Assembly (NCBI RefSeq): GCF_016820585.1
Contig: NZ_JADHDX010000008.1
Span: 62,001 to 126,000 of the forward strand
Length of the DNA stretch: 64,000 nt
DNA from: Arthrobacter beigongshangensis
Lineage (GTDB): Bacteria; Bacillota; Bacilli; Bacillales_A; Planococcaceae
Reading direction: 5' to 3'
The position numbers and the translations under genes are program-made. The notes beneath the pieces are model-generated. The model saw nothing but the letters and a program-made list of their open reading frames with translations. It did not search any database and was not told the origin of the DNA. Positions 43,366 through 52,275 of the stretch are shown piece by piece; the stretch's first letter is position 1; every line of letters starts with the position of its first letter.

Positions 43366-45513
43366 ATGCGCACACTCGCGCGCTTTGTAACAAATGCCCA
43401 TAAGTACATTATATTTAGCTGGATTGCCATCTTCATTGTGATGACCATTTTCGCCATTAGGCTTCCTGGATTACTCGCAGGGGACGGCTTCGAAATGAAC
43501 GGCGAACATGCCGACGTGATAGATATCGTATCTAGTACATTTGATATGCCAGCAGAGACGATGTTTGTCGTCTTCGATCATATTTCAGACGATAAAATCC
43601 AATCCACACTTCACAATATCGAAAAACTTAATCTAACATCAGCAATTGCTTCGCCGTTAGACGATGACACGCAGTATACAGAAGATGTTTCTTATGCACT
43701 GCTCCATTTCGATAATCAAGCCGAAAATAAAGCTGACAGCGTGACAGCTATTCGTAAGGAGATTGGCGATGAAAAAGGCATCACACTTACAGGTGCCTCC
43801 GCAATTTCAAAAGATATCAATACAGCCAGTCAACGTGACTTAATGACAGCCGAAGCCATTGGATTACCGATTGCCATTATCGTCCTACTCTTTGCCTTCG
43901 GGACAGTCGTCGCCTCATTCGTACCACTGATCATCGGGATTGTCACCGTTGTAACATCGTTCGGTGTTCTCACTATTCTTGGCGGACAAATGGATTTATC
44001 TATCTTCGTCTTGAATATCATCCCGATGCTCGGACTCGCACTTAGTATCGACTTCGCTCTGTTGTTCATTAGTCGTTATCGCGAAGAACGTAAAAAAAGC
44101 GACCTGCTGGAGGCTATTTCTACTACCATTCGTACAGCAGGTCGCTCGATAATCTTTTCGGCATTTTGCGTCTTCATCGGACTAGGTGCCATGCTAATTA
44201 TTCGGGTTGCTATTTTCCAAAACATCGCCCTGGGCGGCATGATTGTTGTCGGAATGGCTGTTCTTAGCTCCCTGACTCTGCTACCGTCTGTGCTCATAGT
44301 ACTTGGTGATCGCATTGACAAGTGGCAATTACTCAAACCTAAAACGAACGGCTCGGATAATTGGCGTACATTTGCACACCGTGTCATTAAACGACCCGTG
44401 ACGATTACAATCATAGCCTTTATCCTACTCGGGATCGCTATGATTCCTGTAAAAAATATGGAGCTGACGATCCCAGGAATCGATGCACTTCCCAAGTCAT
44501 ATGATACGCGTCAAGCTTTCGAATTAATGGATACCACATTCGGTCTAGGTGAGCAATCATCCGTCTATGTTATTGCTGAACGCACTAACGGCTGGGAGGA
44601 TACAGAAGGCCTTCAAGCGATGAAAGCACTTGAGGAACAATTGGAAAAGGATTCACTTGTCGATAAAGTAACAACCGTTTTCACCGCAAGTGACATCCGT
44701 TCAGTCGAACAATGGAAACAAGCCATGCTGGTGCCAGAGATGGCTGCTGGACTCTCTCCCCTTGTCGAAACATTCGTCGAGGACAAACAGCTTATGATTC
44801 CCGTAACACTTGGAGCTGCAGGAGATTCCGACGCAGCCCAACAGTGGGCGCGTGATTGGTCTGAGAAAGAAACGGCATGGAATCTATCCATTGGTGGACA
44901 ACCAAAGTTCAATCAGGAAATTTTCGATGAAATATGGGATAAAATTGTCTATGCGCTCATTATCATTGTCGTTTCAACGTTCTTCATCTTAATGATTGCT
45001 TTCCGATCGATCTTAATTCCGTTAAAGGCCATTTTGATGAATATCGTTGGACTTGCTGCAACGTTCGGGATTCTCGTCTACATTTTCCAATATGGGCATT
45101 TCGGTATTGAAAGCGGAACAATCGCACTCATCATTCCTGTTCTCGTCTTCAGCCTCGTCTTTGGGCTGAGCATGGACTATGAAGTGTTCCTCATTTCACG
45201 AATGCAGGAGGAGTATGCAAATTCGTTCGACAATGACCGTGCAACCGTCGAAGGGCTCGCGACGACGAGCAAGATTATTACGTCCGCTGCACTTATCATG
45301 ATTGTATTGACAGGTGCATTCGCCTTTACAGACGTTCTACCAGTGAAGCAAATCGGAGTTGGCATCGCCATTGCAGTCGCTATTGACGCAACGATTATTC
45401 GCCTCCTGCTTGTACCAAGCTTGATGAAACTATTTGGTAAATGGAATTGGTGGTTACCGTTTGGAAAAGGGCTGTATCGCTCAGATAATCGACGGTTTGA
45501 ACAGAAGAAATAA
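43366..45513 (+). CDS. ydfJ: MMPL/RND family exporter, YdfJ-like
   Basis: A 715-residue transporter with two repeats, each with one helix, a large outside loop and a five-helix bundle. The proton-relay region LGLALSIDFALLFISRYREE lies near residue 225 and its partner FGLSMDYEVFLISRMQEEYA near residue 600. It probably exports lipids or drugs. The start at 43366 follows AAAGG by eleven bases; an ATG three codons earlier touches that site. A terminator follows. Confidence 0.9.
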   Translation: MRTLARFVTNAHKYIIFSWIAIFIVMTIFAIRLPGLLAGDGFEMNGEHADVIDIVSSTFDMPAETMFVVFDHISDDKIQSTLHNIEKLNLTSAIASPLDDDTQYTEDVSYALLHFDNQAENKADSVTAIRKEIGDEKGITLTGASAISKDINTASQRDLMTAEAIGLPIAIIVLLFAFGTVVASFVPLIIGIVTVVTSFGVLTILGGQMDLSIFVLNIIPMLGLALSIDFALLFISRYREERKKSDLLEAISTTIRTAGRSIIFSAFCVFIGLGAMLIIRVAIFQNIALGGMIVVGMAVLSSLTLLPSVLIVLGDRIDKWQLLKPKTNGSDNWRTFAHRVIKRPVTITIIAFILLGIAMIPVKNMELTIPGIDALPKSYDTRQAFELMDTTFGLGEQSSVYVIAERTNGWEDTEGLQAMKALEEQLEKDSLVDKVTTVFTASDIRSVEQWKQAMLVPEMAAGLSPLVETFVEDKQLMIPVTLGAAGDSDAAQQWARDWSEKETAWNLSIGGQPKFNQEIFDEIWDKIVYALIIIVVSTFFILMIAFRSILIPLKAILMNIVGLAATFGILVYIFQYGHFGIESGTIALIIPVLVFSLVFGLSMDYEVFLISRMQEEYANSFDNDRATVEGLATTSKIITSAALIMIVLTGAFAFTDVLPVKQIGVGIAIAVAIDATIIRLLLVPSLMKLFGKWNWWLPFGKGLYRSDNRRFEQKK

Positions 45514-45538
45514 CAGCTTACTAACAATCGCTCCATCT

Positions 45539-45583
45539 AAAAATGCACATCAGGCTCATAGGATCCCTGATGTGCATTTTTTT
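45539..45583 (+). terminator. Terminator of the MMPL gene
   Basis: Stem AAATGCACATCAGG / CCTGATGTGCATTT with seven T. Confidence 0.9.
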
Positions 45584-45602
45584 ATGAGTATAATAGAAAA
45601 TT

Positions 45603-45755
45603 TCACTCCGCCCAAGCCTTCTCTACAAGCACCTCGGCAACTGACTCCATACTATTCGCATCTTTTTTAAACGTGGCCTGCATCGCAAAGTAAATAGCTA
45701 TAATGCCAAGAATAATGAATAGGACGAGCCCGATGGCAAGCTGTTTCCCTTTCAC
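45603..45755 (-). CDS. Small membrane protein, 50 residues
   Basis: A short ORF starting at GTG (45755) that overlaps the stop of the preceding gene by four bases (GTGA). It opens with KGKQLAIGLVLFIILGIIA, one membrane helix at residues 6-25, then an acidic helix ending VEKAWAE. GGTGAT lies about six bases upstream. The coupling and the clean membrane helix support a real gene. Function unknown. Confidence 0.65.
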   Translation of the reverse strand: MKGKQLAIGLVLFIILGIIAIYFAMQATFKKDANSMESVAEVLVEKAWAE

Positions 45756-46222
45756 TTCGCATCACCCGGCACCTGTTTGAACTGCTCTTCCTTCAAATAA
45801 GCAACGGCTTCTGCATAATCACCAAAGCTGTCCTCTAAGTTCAAACCATGATATACATTCCAAGCGCCTAACTCTTCCATTAACACTAACTTTTCTCCTG
45901 CCGCATTCGCCCAGTGCTGTTCAACTGCCTGTTCTTCCGCTTCTCCTTGCGACAATGCTGCGATAGCATCCGCAATTGTTTTACGCAATTCCTCTTCGGA
46001 TGCCTCACGAATATTAACGAGACCGCGCTCATCCGCGTCATAGCCCGCGATACCCGCTACATAGACAAATCCATTGCCGTTCGGGTGCAAATGCTGAACG
46101 ACAACCGTTTTGTCATACAAGCTATCCTCATAATGATAGTTAACCCGCTTCATAGACACGTCTTTTCGTGTTAGCTCCGGGTAAGATTCGATAATGGCTT
46201 GCTTCTGTTCAAATGTCAGCAT
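45752..46222 (-). CDS. Hypothetical cytoplasmic protein
   Basis: A 156-residue soluble protein without signal or membrane segment. It starts MLTFEQKQAIIESYPELTRK and has a beta-rich middle (VVVQHLHPNGNGFVYVAGI) and helical, acidic C-terminus. No family was recognised. Start at 46222 behind AAGAGTGA; a GTG seven codons upstream is less likely. It is followed by the overlapping 50-codon gene, and lies downstream of rlmA and another small membrane gene on the same strand, so all four may be one unit. Confidence 0.6.
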   Translation of the reverse strand: MLTFEQKQAIIESYPELTRKDVSMKRVNYHYEDSLYDKTVVVQHLHPNGNGFVYVAGIAGYDADERGLVNIREASEEELRKTIADAIAALSQGEAEEQAVEQHWANAAGEKLVLMEELGAWNVYHGLNLEDSFGDYAEAVAYLKEEQFKQVPGDAK

Positions 46223-46266
46223 ATCTATTTCACTCTTTTCCACTCTAATGTCGTTTTAGTATACCA

Positions 46267-46365
46267 TTAACGTGTTTTCCACTCCATAAAAATGACGATC
46301 AAAACAATAACCGCAATGGCAACTATATAAAACCCGCTTGGTACACTACTCATTCCACCAAACAT
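46267..46365 (-). CDS. Small membrane protein, 32 residues
   Basis: A short ORF, MFGGMSSVPSGFYIVAIAVI, with a single membrane helix and a short basic end (EWKTR). Its start lies inside the last codons of rlmA (16-base overlap), with GAGGGG-like ribosome signals. The layout is typical of small Bacillales membrane peptides that escape annotation. Function unknown. Confidence 0.6.
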   Translation of the reverse strand: MFGGMSSVPSGFYIVAIAVIVLIVIFMEWKTR

Positions 46366-47228
46366 GGACCCGTCCCCTCTCTATTGACTCCAGAAATAAT
46401 CGTAAAATCAATCGTAATCTCTGGAATGGCCATCTGCAACGCCTCTTCAATCTTGTCCGCACTCGCACCCCACGTCAGCGGCGTCATTTGAATAAGTGGT
46501 GCAAGAAGTCCATCAGCTAACGGGAATGTATACGTAATTCTCTCTGTGCACACCGCATCAAAATGCTCGGCAACTCGCGCCACCGGATCTACGTCTTCCT
46601 TCTGCTCTTTATCTTCGTAAAAAATAGCTCTCAACTCTTTTAAATAACTACTTTCCGGTACCGCTTTAACAAACAGCCCACCCGGTTTTAATAAACGGCT
46701 AAATTCTGCATAATTTGCTGGCGATAAAATATTTAAAATTGTATCGAATGTAGCATCTTGAAACGGACAATTCGCAAGATCTGCGACGCTCCATATCAAA
46801 CCTGGATACTCTTTAGCAGCAGCCGTGATACCTTCCTTCGCCAAATCTATTCCAACACCCGTGACGTCCCCAGCAAGTTGATTCATAATCGTCGACAAAT
46901 GCGATCCTTCTCCGCAGCCGGCATCCAACAAAACAGCATGCTCTTGTTTTTGCACAGTCTTAATAATTGATTCCAAAACACCATCAAAAAAACCACTCGT
47001 CATCACCGTTTTCCTTGCTCCAAACAATGACTGGTCATATTTTGTCATATGCGCTTGTGGCGCCAAATTCACATACCCATTTTTCGATAAATCGAAGGAG
47101 TGGTTATGCGTACAAACAAGCCGTGACATCTCTAACATTGCCATCTTCGCTAAGCAAATCGGGCATCTAAATAAATCCATATTGCGCTCCATCACCTGTG
47201 CATTGATCATTTTTTTCGATAAAGTCAT
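46350..47228 (-). CDS. rlmA: 23S rRNA guanine-N1 methyltransferase (RlmA family)
   Basis: A 292-residue enzyme like B. subtilis YxjB. An N-terminal zinc finger is formed by CPIC (about 22-25) and VCTHNHSFD; the methyltransferase core has LLDAGCGEGSHLS near residue 100 and GIDLAKEGI. NILSPANYAEFSRLLKPGG is typical of RlmA. Family members methylate N1 of G745 or G748 of 23S rRNA; which one is not shown by sequence alone. Start at 47228; the TTG three codons upstream has no ribosome site. Confidence 0.88.
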   Translation of the reverse strand: MTLSKKMINAQVMERNMDLFRCPICLAKMAMLEMSRLVCTHNHSFDLSKNGYVNLAPQAHMTKYDQSLFGARKTVMTSGFFDGVLESIIKTVQKQEHAVLLDAGCGEGSHLSTIMNQLAGDVTGVGIDLAKEGITAAAKEYPGLIWSVADLANCPFQDATFDTILNILSPANYAEFSRLLKPGGLFVKAVPESSYLKELRAIFYEDKEQKEDVDPVARVAEHFDAVCTERITYTFPLADGLLAPLIQMTPLTWGASADKIEEALQMAIPEITIDFTIISGVNREGTGPCLVE

Positions 47229-47399
47229 CGTTTCCAAGCTCCGATCATTTGTTGTTCTACCAGTATACCGTTTTTATGCAGGGACTGGAATACAGACAGT
47301 ATGATTCTCCTGTAGATCAAGTAATTATTTCCAATCATAAGGTTCTCGCTGTATTCATCGTACATGAGCAGGTTACAATAGCAACAAGGAGGCGATTGT

Positions 47400-48527
47400 A
47401 TGAAACGTTTATTCTTTTTTATCCTGTTCATCGCTGCATTGTATCTCGCAAAACCACTTTGGGAAGAGCCAGTCTCACGCTACGTCGATATTTCCTTCCT
47501 TGAACCAGTCGACGAAAAAATAGCTTCCCTTTTGAATAAAGAATCGGTCGATACCGCTATTCGCTATATTGCAGACGGTGCTGACAAAGCAGTCTTTTAC
47601 CTCACTTCGAAATCACAGGAAGTACAAGAAACAATCTCCGAAGTAGAGAAGCCAGAATTAAAGAAACCAACGACAACGCAACTTTCCATTCATAACATTG
47701 AACTAGGCAGTACTGAGGAACAAGTAACAGCCCAGCTCGGTAAACCAAAAAATCGCTCTATGAATGAATACGGTTCTGAATGGTTAACGTATCACAACGG
47801 CTACCAAAACTTCGTTATGGTTTCATTTGACGAGCAGAAAAAGGTGAGCGCCATTTACACAAACGATGATTTGATTTCATCGACTTCCGGCATCAAATAC
47901 GGTTCTTCCAAAACAGCTGTGCGTGAAATACTTGGTGAGCCTATTAAAGAAATCCGTAAAGGTTTGAATATCTTTATCCTGCAAGAAAGCGAGGGCTTCG
48001 ATGTTTTTCAATCAGACGATGCCTATCTCTATGTTTTTTATGATTTACATCAACAAAGCAAAGTGACCGCCATCCAACTCATCTCCACCGCGTTGGAACA
48101 GAAAAAAACCGGCATTTATGCCGGCGGTGATTCGCAACTACAAGATGGTTTTGAGCAGCAGCTATTCGATTTAACGAATGCCGCACGCGTCCGCCACGGA
48201 TACTCCATCCTACAATGGGAAGCCAACGTTGCGGAAACGGCGCGCAATCATAGTATTGATATGGCTGACAACGATTATTTTAGTCATCAAAATAAACAGG
48301 GAAAATCTCCATTCAATCGGATGGATGAGGACGGCGTGACATATCGCAGCGCAGGTGAGAATCTAGCCTACGGTCAATCCAGTAGTATATTCGCACACGA
48401 AGGTCTGATGAATTCCGAGGGCCATCGTGAAAATATACTATTAGACAATTATAGCCATCTCGGAACAGGCGTCGCTTTTAACGAAAAGTTGCAGCCGTAC
48501 TATACGGAGAATTTTTTACTTAAGTGA
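47400..48527 (+). CDS. ylbC: CAP/SCP domain extracellular protein, YlbC-like
   Basis: A 375-residue protein with an N-terminal membrane anchor or signal (residues 4-20), a CAP-associated N domain (about 95-230, with GSTEEQVTAQLGKP and GSSKTAVREILGEP as two similar repeats) and a C-terminal CAP domain. The CAP signatures are HSIDMADNDYFSH and SAGENLAYGQ, with EGHRENIL. B. subtilis YlbC has the same order. The function of bacterial CAP proteins is mostly unknown. Confidence 0.88.
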   Translation: MKRLFFFILFIAALYLAKPLWEEPVSRYVDISFLEPVDEKIASLLNKESVDTAIRYIADGADKAVFYLTSKSQEVQETISEVEKPELKKPTTTQLSIHNIELGSTEEQVTAQLGKPKNRSMNEYGSEWLTYHNGYQNFVMVSFDEQKKVSAIYTNDDLISSTSGIKYGSSKTAVREILGEPIKEIRKGLNIFILQESEGFDVFQSDDAYLYVFYDLHQQSKVTAIQLISTALEQKKTGIYAGGDSQLQDGFEQQLFDLTNAARVRHGYSILQWEANVAETARNHSIDMADNDYFSHQNKQGKSPFNRMDEDGVTYRSAGENLAYGQSSSIFAHEGLMNSEGHRENILLDNYSHLGTGVAFNEKLQPYYTENFLLK

Positions 48528-48575
48528 TTCTGCTGAAAATACCATGAGTAGAAACTGGACAGCAGAGTGGAGTCG

Positions 48576-49130
48576 TCATTTATTGACTGCTGCACAAGCT
48601 ATTCGAACACCTGAATTACCGGACGGATCTGTTTTATAATCATCCGCTTTTTCATGAATAACGAGTGCACTGCCGTCACTATCGATAATTGAATTTGTAG
48701 CACCCGGCTTCATTGTCAATTCAACGGTTGTCACTTCAGCAGCAACCTTTCCATTGGCATCGACTTCAATATTCGGTAAATCGCCTAAATGGAACCCTTT
48801 CGGATTGTCAAAGCCATGCTCTTTATGCGTTGGATTGAAGTGGCTGCCTGCTGATGTGAAATCGGGTGGCGTACAGACGCCCGTCTCATGAATATGAATG
48901 CCCTTCACTCCTGGCGGTAAACCTTCCGCCTGAATACTAATCGTTACACCATCACCAGATTCCGTAAAACGGGCTTCGCCTATTTCATTGCCTTCCGTAT
49001 TGATGATTGGCGTGACAATTGCTTTGGCATTTTCACCACTTACAGCTAACTTTGCATTGCTACCTTTACCGCAACCACCGACGGCCAACAGTGCGACTAG
49101 CATAATCGTTAATACAACCTTTTGATTCAA
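48576..49130 (-). CDS. sodC: Cu/Zn superoxide dismutase-like lipoprotein
   Basis: A 184-residue lipoprotein (lipobox VGGCG near residue 20) with a Cu/Zn SOD fold, like B. subtilis YojM. All expected ligands are present: HIHETG (two Cu histidines), GSHFNP (bridging His), HKEHG and FHLGDLP (Zn His and Asp), and VIHEKADD (last Cu His). The catalytic arginine is in GVRIAC and the disulfide pair is GVC / IAC. It should be active in removing superoxide at the cell surface. The start is TTG at 49130, seven bases from AGGAGG. Confidence 0.9.
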   Translation of the reverse strand: MNQKVVLTIMLVALLAVGGCGKGSNAKLAVSGENAKAIVTPIINTEGNEIGEARFTESGDGVTISIQAEGLPPGVKGIHIHETGVCTPPDFTSAGSHFNPTHKEHGFDNPKGFHLGDLPNIEVDANGKVAAEVTTVELTMKPGATNSIIDSDGSALVIHEKADDYKTDPSGNSGVRIACAAVNK

Positions 49131-49216
49131 TATAATTCCTCCTAAAAATCTTATCTATAAGGAGGATGGTCTAACTTCTCATTATTATGTATGACATGCA
49201 AAAATCGACAGATGAG

Positions 49217-49263
49217 AAAACCGCTGCCAACTCCAATCTTGTGGAATGAACAGCGGTTTTTCA
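49217..49263 (-). terminator. Terminator of purC
   Basis: Stem AAAACCGCTG / CAGCGGTTTT around a longer loop with further pairing, between purC and sodC on the minus strand. Confidence 0.75.
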
Positions 49264-49264
49264 A

Positions 49265-49948
49265 TTATGCCAGCACTAATTTCTCTAAATCCATCGGCGC
49301 AATATAAACGCCGTTTTGGTAAACACGCATATTACCACCAGAAATCTCGTCAATCAGCATCACATCACCTGTAACACCGTCGCGTCCGAATTCGAGTTTA
49401 ATATCATATAACTCAAGACCTTTTGCTGCGAGCTCGTCCTTCACAACGCCGGAAATTTGTTTCGTTAACGCTTCTAGCGTCGTATATTCTTCAGCCGTCA
49501 ATAAGCCTAACTGCGCAAGTGCATCCTGTGTAATCGGTGGATCATTGCGATTATCATCCTTCAGGGTCACTTCAACGAATGCATCCAATGGTTGTCCATC
49601 CTCACAATATGCCCCGTATCGACGCAGGAAACTCCCGACAGCACGGTACCGACAAATGACTTCAAGGCCTTTGCCGAACATCTTCGCCGACTTCACTGTC
49701 ATCGTGACTTCTTCTAGATCTGCTGCAACATAATGTGTCGGTATCCCTTTCTCCGCCAGCTTTTCAAAGAAAAACTTCGTCATCCGAAGCCCTGATTGCC
49801 CAGCTCCTTCAATCGTTAAGCCTACCGTGTTCGCACCCGGATCGAAAACGCCATCCTCACCTGTTACATCATCTTTGAATTTCAGGAGAACGTGGTTACC
49901 CTCCGCTTTATATACATCTTTCGTCTTGCCTTTATACATAAGTTCCAT
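49265..49948 (-). CDS. purC: Phosphoribosylaminoimidazole-succinocarboxamide synthase
   Basis: A 227-residue enzyme joining CAIR and aspartate in purine synthesis. It starts MELMYKGKTKDVYKAEGN and shows EVICRYRAVGSFLRRYG and KLEFGRD, with LIDEISGGNMRVY near the end. It stands alone with its own promoter region and terminator, whereas in most Bacillales purC lies inside the pur operon. It could be a second, divergent copy or a relocated gene. Confidence 0.93.
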   Translation of the reverse strand: MELMYKGKTKDVYKAEGNHVLLKFKDDVTGEDGVFDPGANTVGLTIEGAGQSGLRMTKFFFEKLAEKGIPTHYVAADLEEVTMTVKSAKMFGKGLEVICRYRAVGSFLRRYGAYCEDGQPLDAFVEVTLKDDNRNDPPITQDALAQLGLLTAEEYTTLEALTKQISGVVKDELAAKGLELYDIKLEFGRDGVTGDVMLIDEISGGNMRVYQNGVYIAPMDLEKLVLA

Positions 49949-50048
49949 GTGTCTAGTTCCTTTCTGTATGAAAGTTTAAACGTCCATCTATAGTATACTA
50001 CAATGTTTTTTATCCTATCATAAAAATTTTTCAAAAACTTTATCGTTC

Positions 50049-50062
50049 TTGATTCATGTCAA
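50049..50062. promoter_or_regulatory. FNR/CRP-type site upstream of the HMA-ATPase-regulator operon
   Basis: TTGATTCATGTCAA matches TTGAT-N4-ATCAA with one change. A TATTCT -10 box at 50085-50090 would place the start of transcription near 50097, so the site is centred at about -41.5, the standard class II activator position. The Crp/Fnr protein encoded at the end of the operon has the matching recognition helix. Confidence 0.6.
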
Positions 50063-50140
50063 GGTTTTATCCTCCTATCTGGCTTATTCTAGAGTCAGAA
50101 AGAAAATAACAACACAATTAATTACTGGAGGATGAAAATA

Positions 50141-50362
50141 ATGAAAAAAGTCGTATTCGGTTTAGAACCACTTAGCTGCCCATCTTGTATTAAGAAAATT
50201 GAAAGTGCACTTAACAAGCTGAACGGTGTGGATGACGCAAAAGTGTTGTTCCACTCTGGAAAAGTTCGCGCACAGTTCGACGATAGTGTGATCCAAGCGG
50301 ATGAATTGAAAAATCTTATCGTCAATCTCGGTTATCCTGTGCTATCACAAAAAGTTTCATAA
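50141..50362 (+). CDS. Free-standing heavy-metal-associated (HMA) domain protein
   Basis: A 73-residue ferredoxin-like metal chaperone. The metal site is SCPSC (residues 14-18) in place of the more usual GMTCxxC. It probably delivers metal to the P-type ATPase encoded 14 bases downstream, which lacks its own N-terminal HMA domain. Start at 50141 with GGAGG nine bases away. First gene of the operon behind an FNR-type site. Confidence 0.85.
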   Translation: MKKVVFGLEPLSCPSCIKKIESALNKLNGVDDAKVLFHSGKVRAQFDDSVIQADELKNLIVNLGYPVLSQKVS

Positions 50363-50376
50363 AAGGAGCGAGTCAC

Positions 50377-52263
50377 ATGACTGCCAAACACACATCCCAT
50401 ATCACCGCAGTTTCTGGTTTGTTGCTTGCCATCGCCATCGGATTGCACTTTACCGGCTTCCATGATTGGAGGCAGGTGGTGCTCATCCTAGCAACGGTCG
50501 TTGCTGGAACCCCTATATTGATAAAAGCGTTTAAAGCGCTACGCATGAAAACCTTCAGCATCGAACTACTCGTTACAATCGCAGTGATTGGTGCATTATT
50601 CATCGGAGAATATGTTGAGTCCGCAGCCGTCACATTCTTATTCTTATTTGGCGCTTTTCTTGAAGCACGGACACTGGAAAAAACGCGTTCTTCTTTAAAG
50701 GCATTAGTTGACATGGCACCACTTGAAGCGACAGTTATCCGCGGCGGGGAAACGATGACCATTTCTGTCGACGATGTCGAGCTAGGTGATCGCGTGATCA
50801 TCCGCTCTGGCGAAAAAGTAGCCGTTGACGGTCATATCGCCACAGGTACTGCAACTTTGAACGAGGCCGCAATTACAGGCGAGTCCGTCCCTGCTTCTAA
50901 AACCATTGAAGACCGCGTATTCAGCGGAACCATCGTCGACAACGGCTTCATTGAAGTAATCGCGGATCGTGTCGGAGACGATACAACATTCGCACGCATT
51001 ATTGAACTCGTCGAGGAAGCACAGGAATCCCAATCGAAGACAGAAAAGTTTCTTGACCGCTTCGCCAATATTTACACGCCAACCATCGTTGTCCTCTCTG
51101 TTCTTGTTTTTATTTTTTCACGCAATATTGAAATGACACTGACATTCCTCGTTATCGCTTGCCCAGGCGCACTCGTTATTTCTGCCCCCGTTTCTATCGT
51201 CGCTGGTATCGGGAATGGCGCGCGTAACGGCGTTCTCATTAAGGGTGGCGACATCATGGAGAAGCTAGCGAAAATTGACACTGTCGTATTCGATAAAACA
51301 GGCACACTGACACGAGGACGTCCTGAAGTGACAGACATCCATTCATTTGCGGGAGCTCCAGACAATTTACTGCAACTTGTCGCAGAGGCTGAAATGATAT
51401 CCGAACACCATCTCGGCCAAACAATTGTCAAAGAAGCGAAAAGACAAAAGCTTTCATTCATCAATGAACCCCAAGATGCCGAAGTCATTAAAGGGAAGGG
51501 AATTCGTGCCCGCGTTGACGGTAAATTATTAGCCATCGGGAATCGCAAGCTAATGGCAGCCGAAGGGATTTCAATCGAAGAAGCCGTCGAAGCATATGCA
51601 ATACGACGTGAAAAAGCAGGCAGCACAGCCATCTTCGCAAGTGTGGACGGGACAGTAGCAGGTATTCTTTCCATCGCAGATAGAATTCGACCTGAAGCTA
51701 AACAGGCAATCCAGCAATTACGTGCAAGCGGCGTGAAAAAAATCATTATGCTTACAGGCGATAACCGGCATACTGCGGAACTTGTCGGTGCACAGCTTGG
51801 CCTAGATGAAGTACATGCAGAACTACTTCCGGAAGATAAAGTAACCATGATCCAAATGTTAAAGGATGCCGGTCACAAAGTAGCAATGGCCGGGGATGGC
51901 ATCAATGACGCACCCGCCATCGCGACTGCCGATATCGGACTTGCAATGGGCGAAGGCGGCACAGACATTTCCATGGAAACGGCCGATGTCGTATTAATGG
52001 CAGACCGATTAGATCAGTTCTCCCATGCCTACTCACTCGCCAAAGCAACTGTCCTCAATATGAAACAAAATACATTTTTCGCAGTTGGCACAGTCGTTTT
52101 ATTACTAGCCGGCGTATTACTCGGAAAAGTTTTTCTCGCATCCGGCATGCTCATCCATGAATTGAGCGTACTAATCGTTATCCTCAACGCGGTCCGATTA
52201 ATTCGGTATACTAAAGGAAAGAAAGAAGTAACGGTAGCTGAAGCGAAATTACTAACAGAGTGA
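50377..52263 (+). CDS. P1B-type metal-transporting ATPase with CPG motif
   Basis: A 628-residue metal efflux ATPase without HMA domain. Visible are six core helices plus, from N to C: the actuator TGES near residue 168, the membrane metal motif ACPGALVIS near 267, DKTGTLTRG (phosphorylation site near 307), HHLGQ (HP-like), MLTGDN, and GDGINDAPA. The metal motif is CPG instead of CPC or SPC, and the last helix has MLIHELSVL, closest to the HEG(S) of P1B-4 enzymes. Substrate therefore cannot be assigned; P1B-4 members move Fe, Co or Zn. Confidence 0.88.
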   Translation: MTAKHTSHITAVSGLLLAIAIGLHFTGFHDWRQVVLILATVVAGTPILIKAFKALRMKTFSIELLVTIAVIGALFIGEYVESAAVTFLFLFGAFLEARTLEKTRSSLKALVDMAPLEATVIRGGETMTISVDDVELGDRVIIRSGEKVAVDGHIATGTATLNEAAITGESVPASKTIEDRVFSGTIVDNGFIEVIADRVGDDTTFARIIELVEEAQESQSKTEKFLDRFANIYTPTIVVLSVLVFIFSRNIEMTLTFLVIACPGALVISAPVSIVAGIGNGARNGVLIKGGDIMEKLAKIDTVVFDKTGTLTRGRPEVTDIHSFAGAPDNLLQLVAEAEMISEHHLGQTIVKEAKRQKLSFINEPQDAEVIKGKGIRARVDGKLLAIGNRKLMAAEGISIEEAVEAYAIRREKAGSTAIFASVDGTVAGILSIADRIRPEAKQAIQQLRASGVKKIIMLTGDNRHTAELVGAQLGLDEVHAELLPEDKVTMIQMLKDAGHKVAMAGDGINDAPAIATADIGLAMGEGGTDISMETADVVLMADRLDQFSHAYSLAKATVLNMKQNTFFAVGTVVLLLAGVLLGKVFLASGMLIHELSVLIVILNAVRLIRYTKGKKEVTVAEAKLLTE

Positions 52264-52275
52264 GGTGGATACGAA

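Noticed and set aside
48528..48575. Terminator between the CAP gene and sodC
   Set aside because: TCTGCTG/CAGCAGA can pair, but the loop is about 29 bases long and no T run follows.
49949..50048. Purine riboswitch upstream of purC
   Set aside because: The gap lacks the paired loops and conserved core expected of a purine aptamer; it is simply AT-rich.
51072..51848. A 258-codon ORF opposite the P-type ATPase gene
   Set aside because: It is a frame shadow of a well-conserved gene, with Ser/Ala/Thr-rich low-complexity content and no ribosome site.
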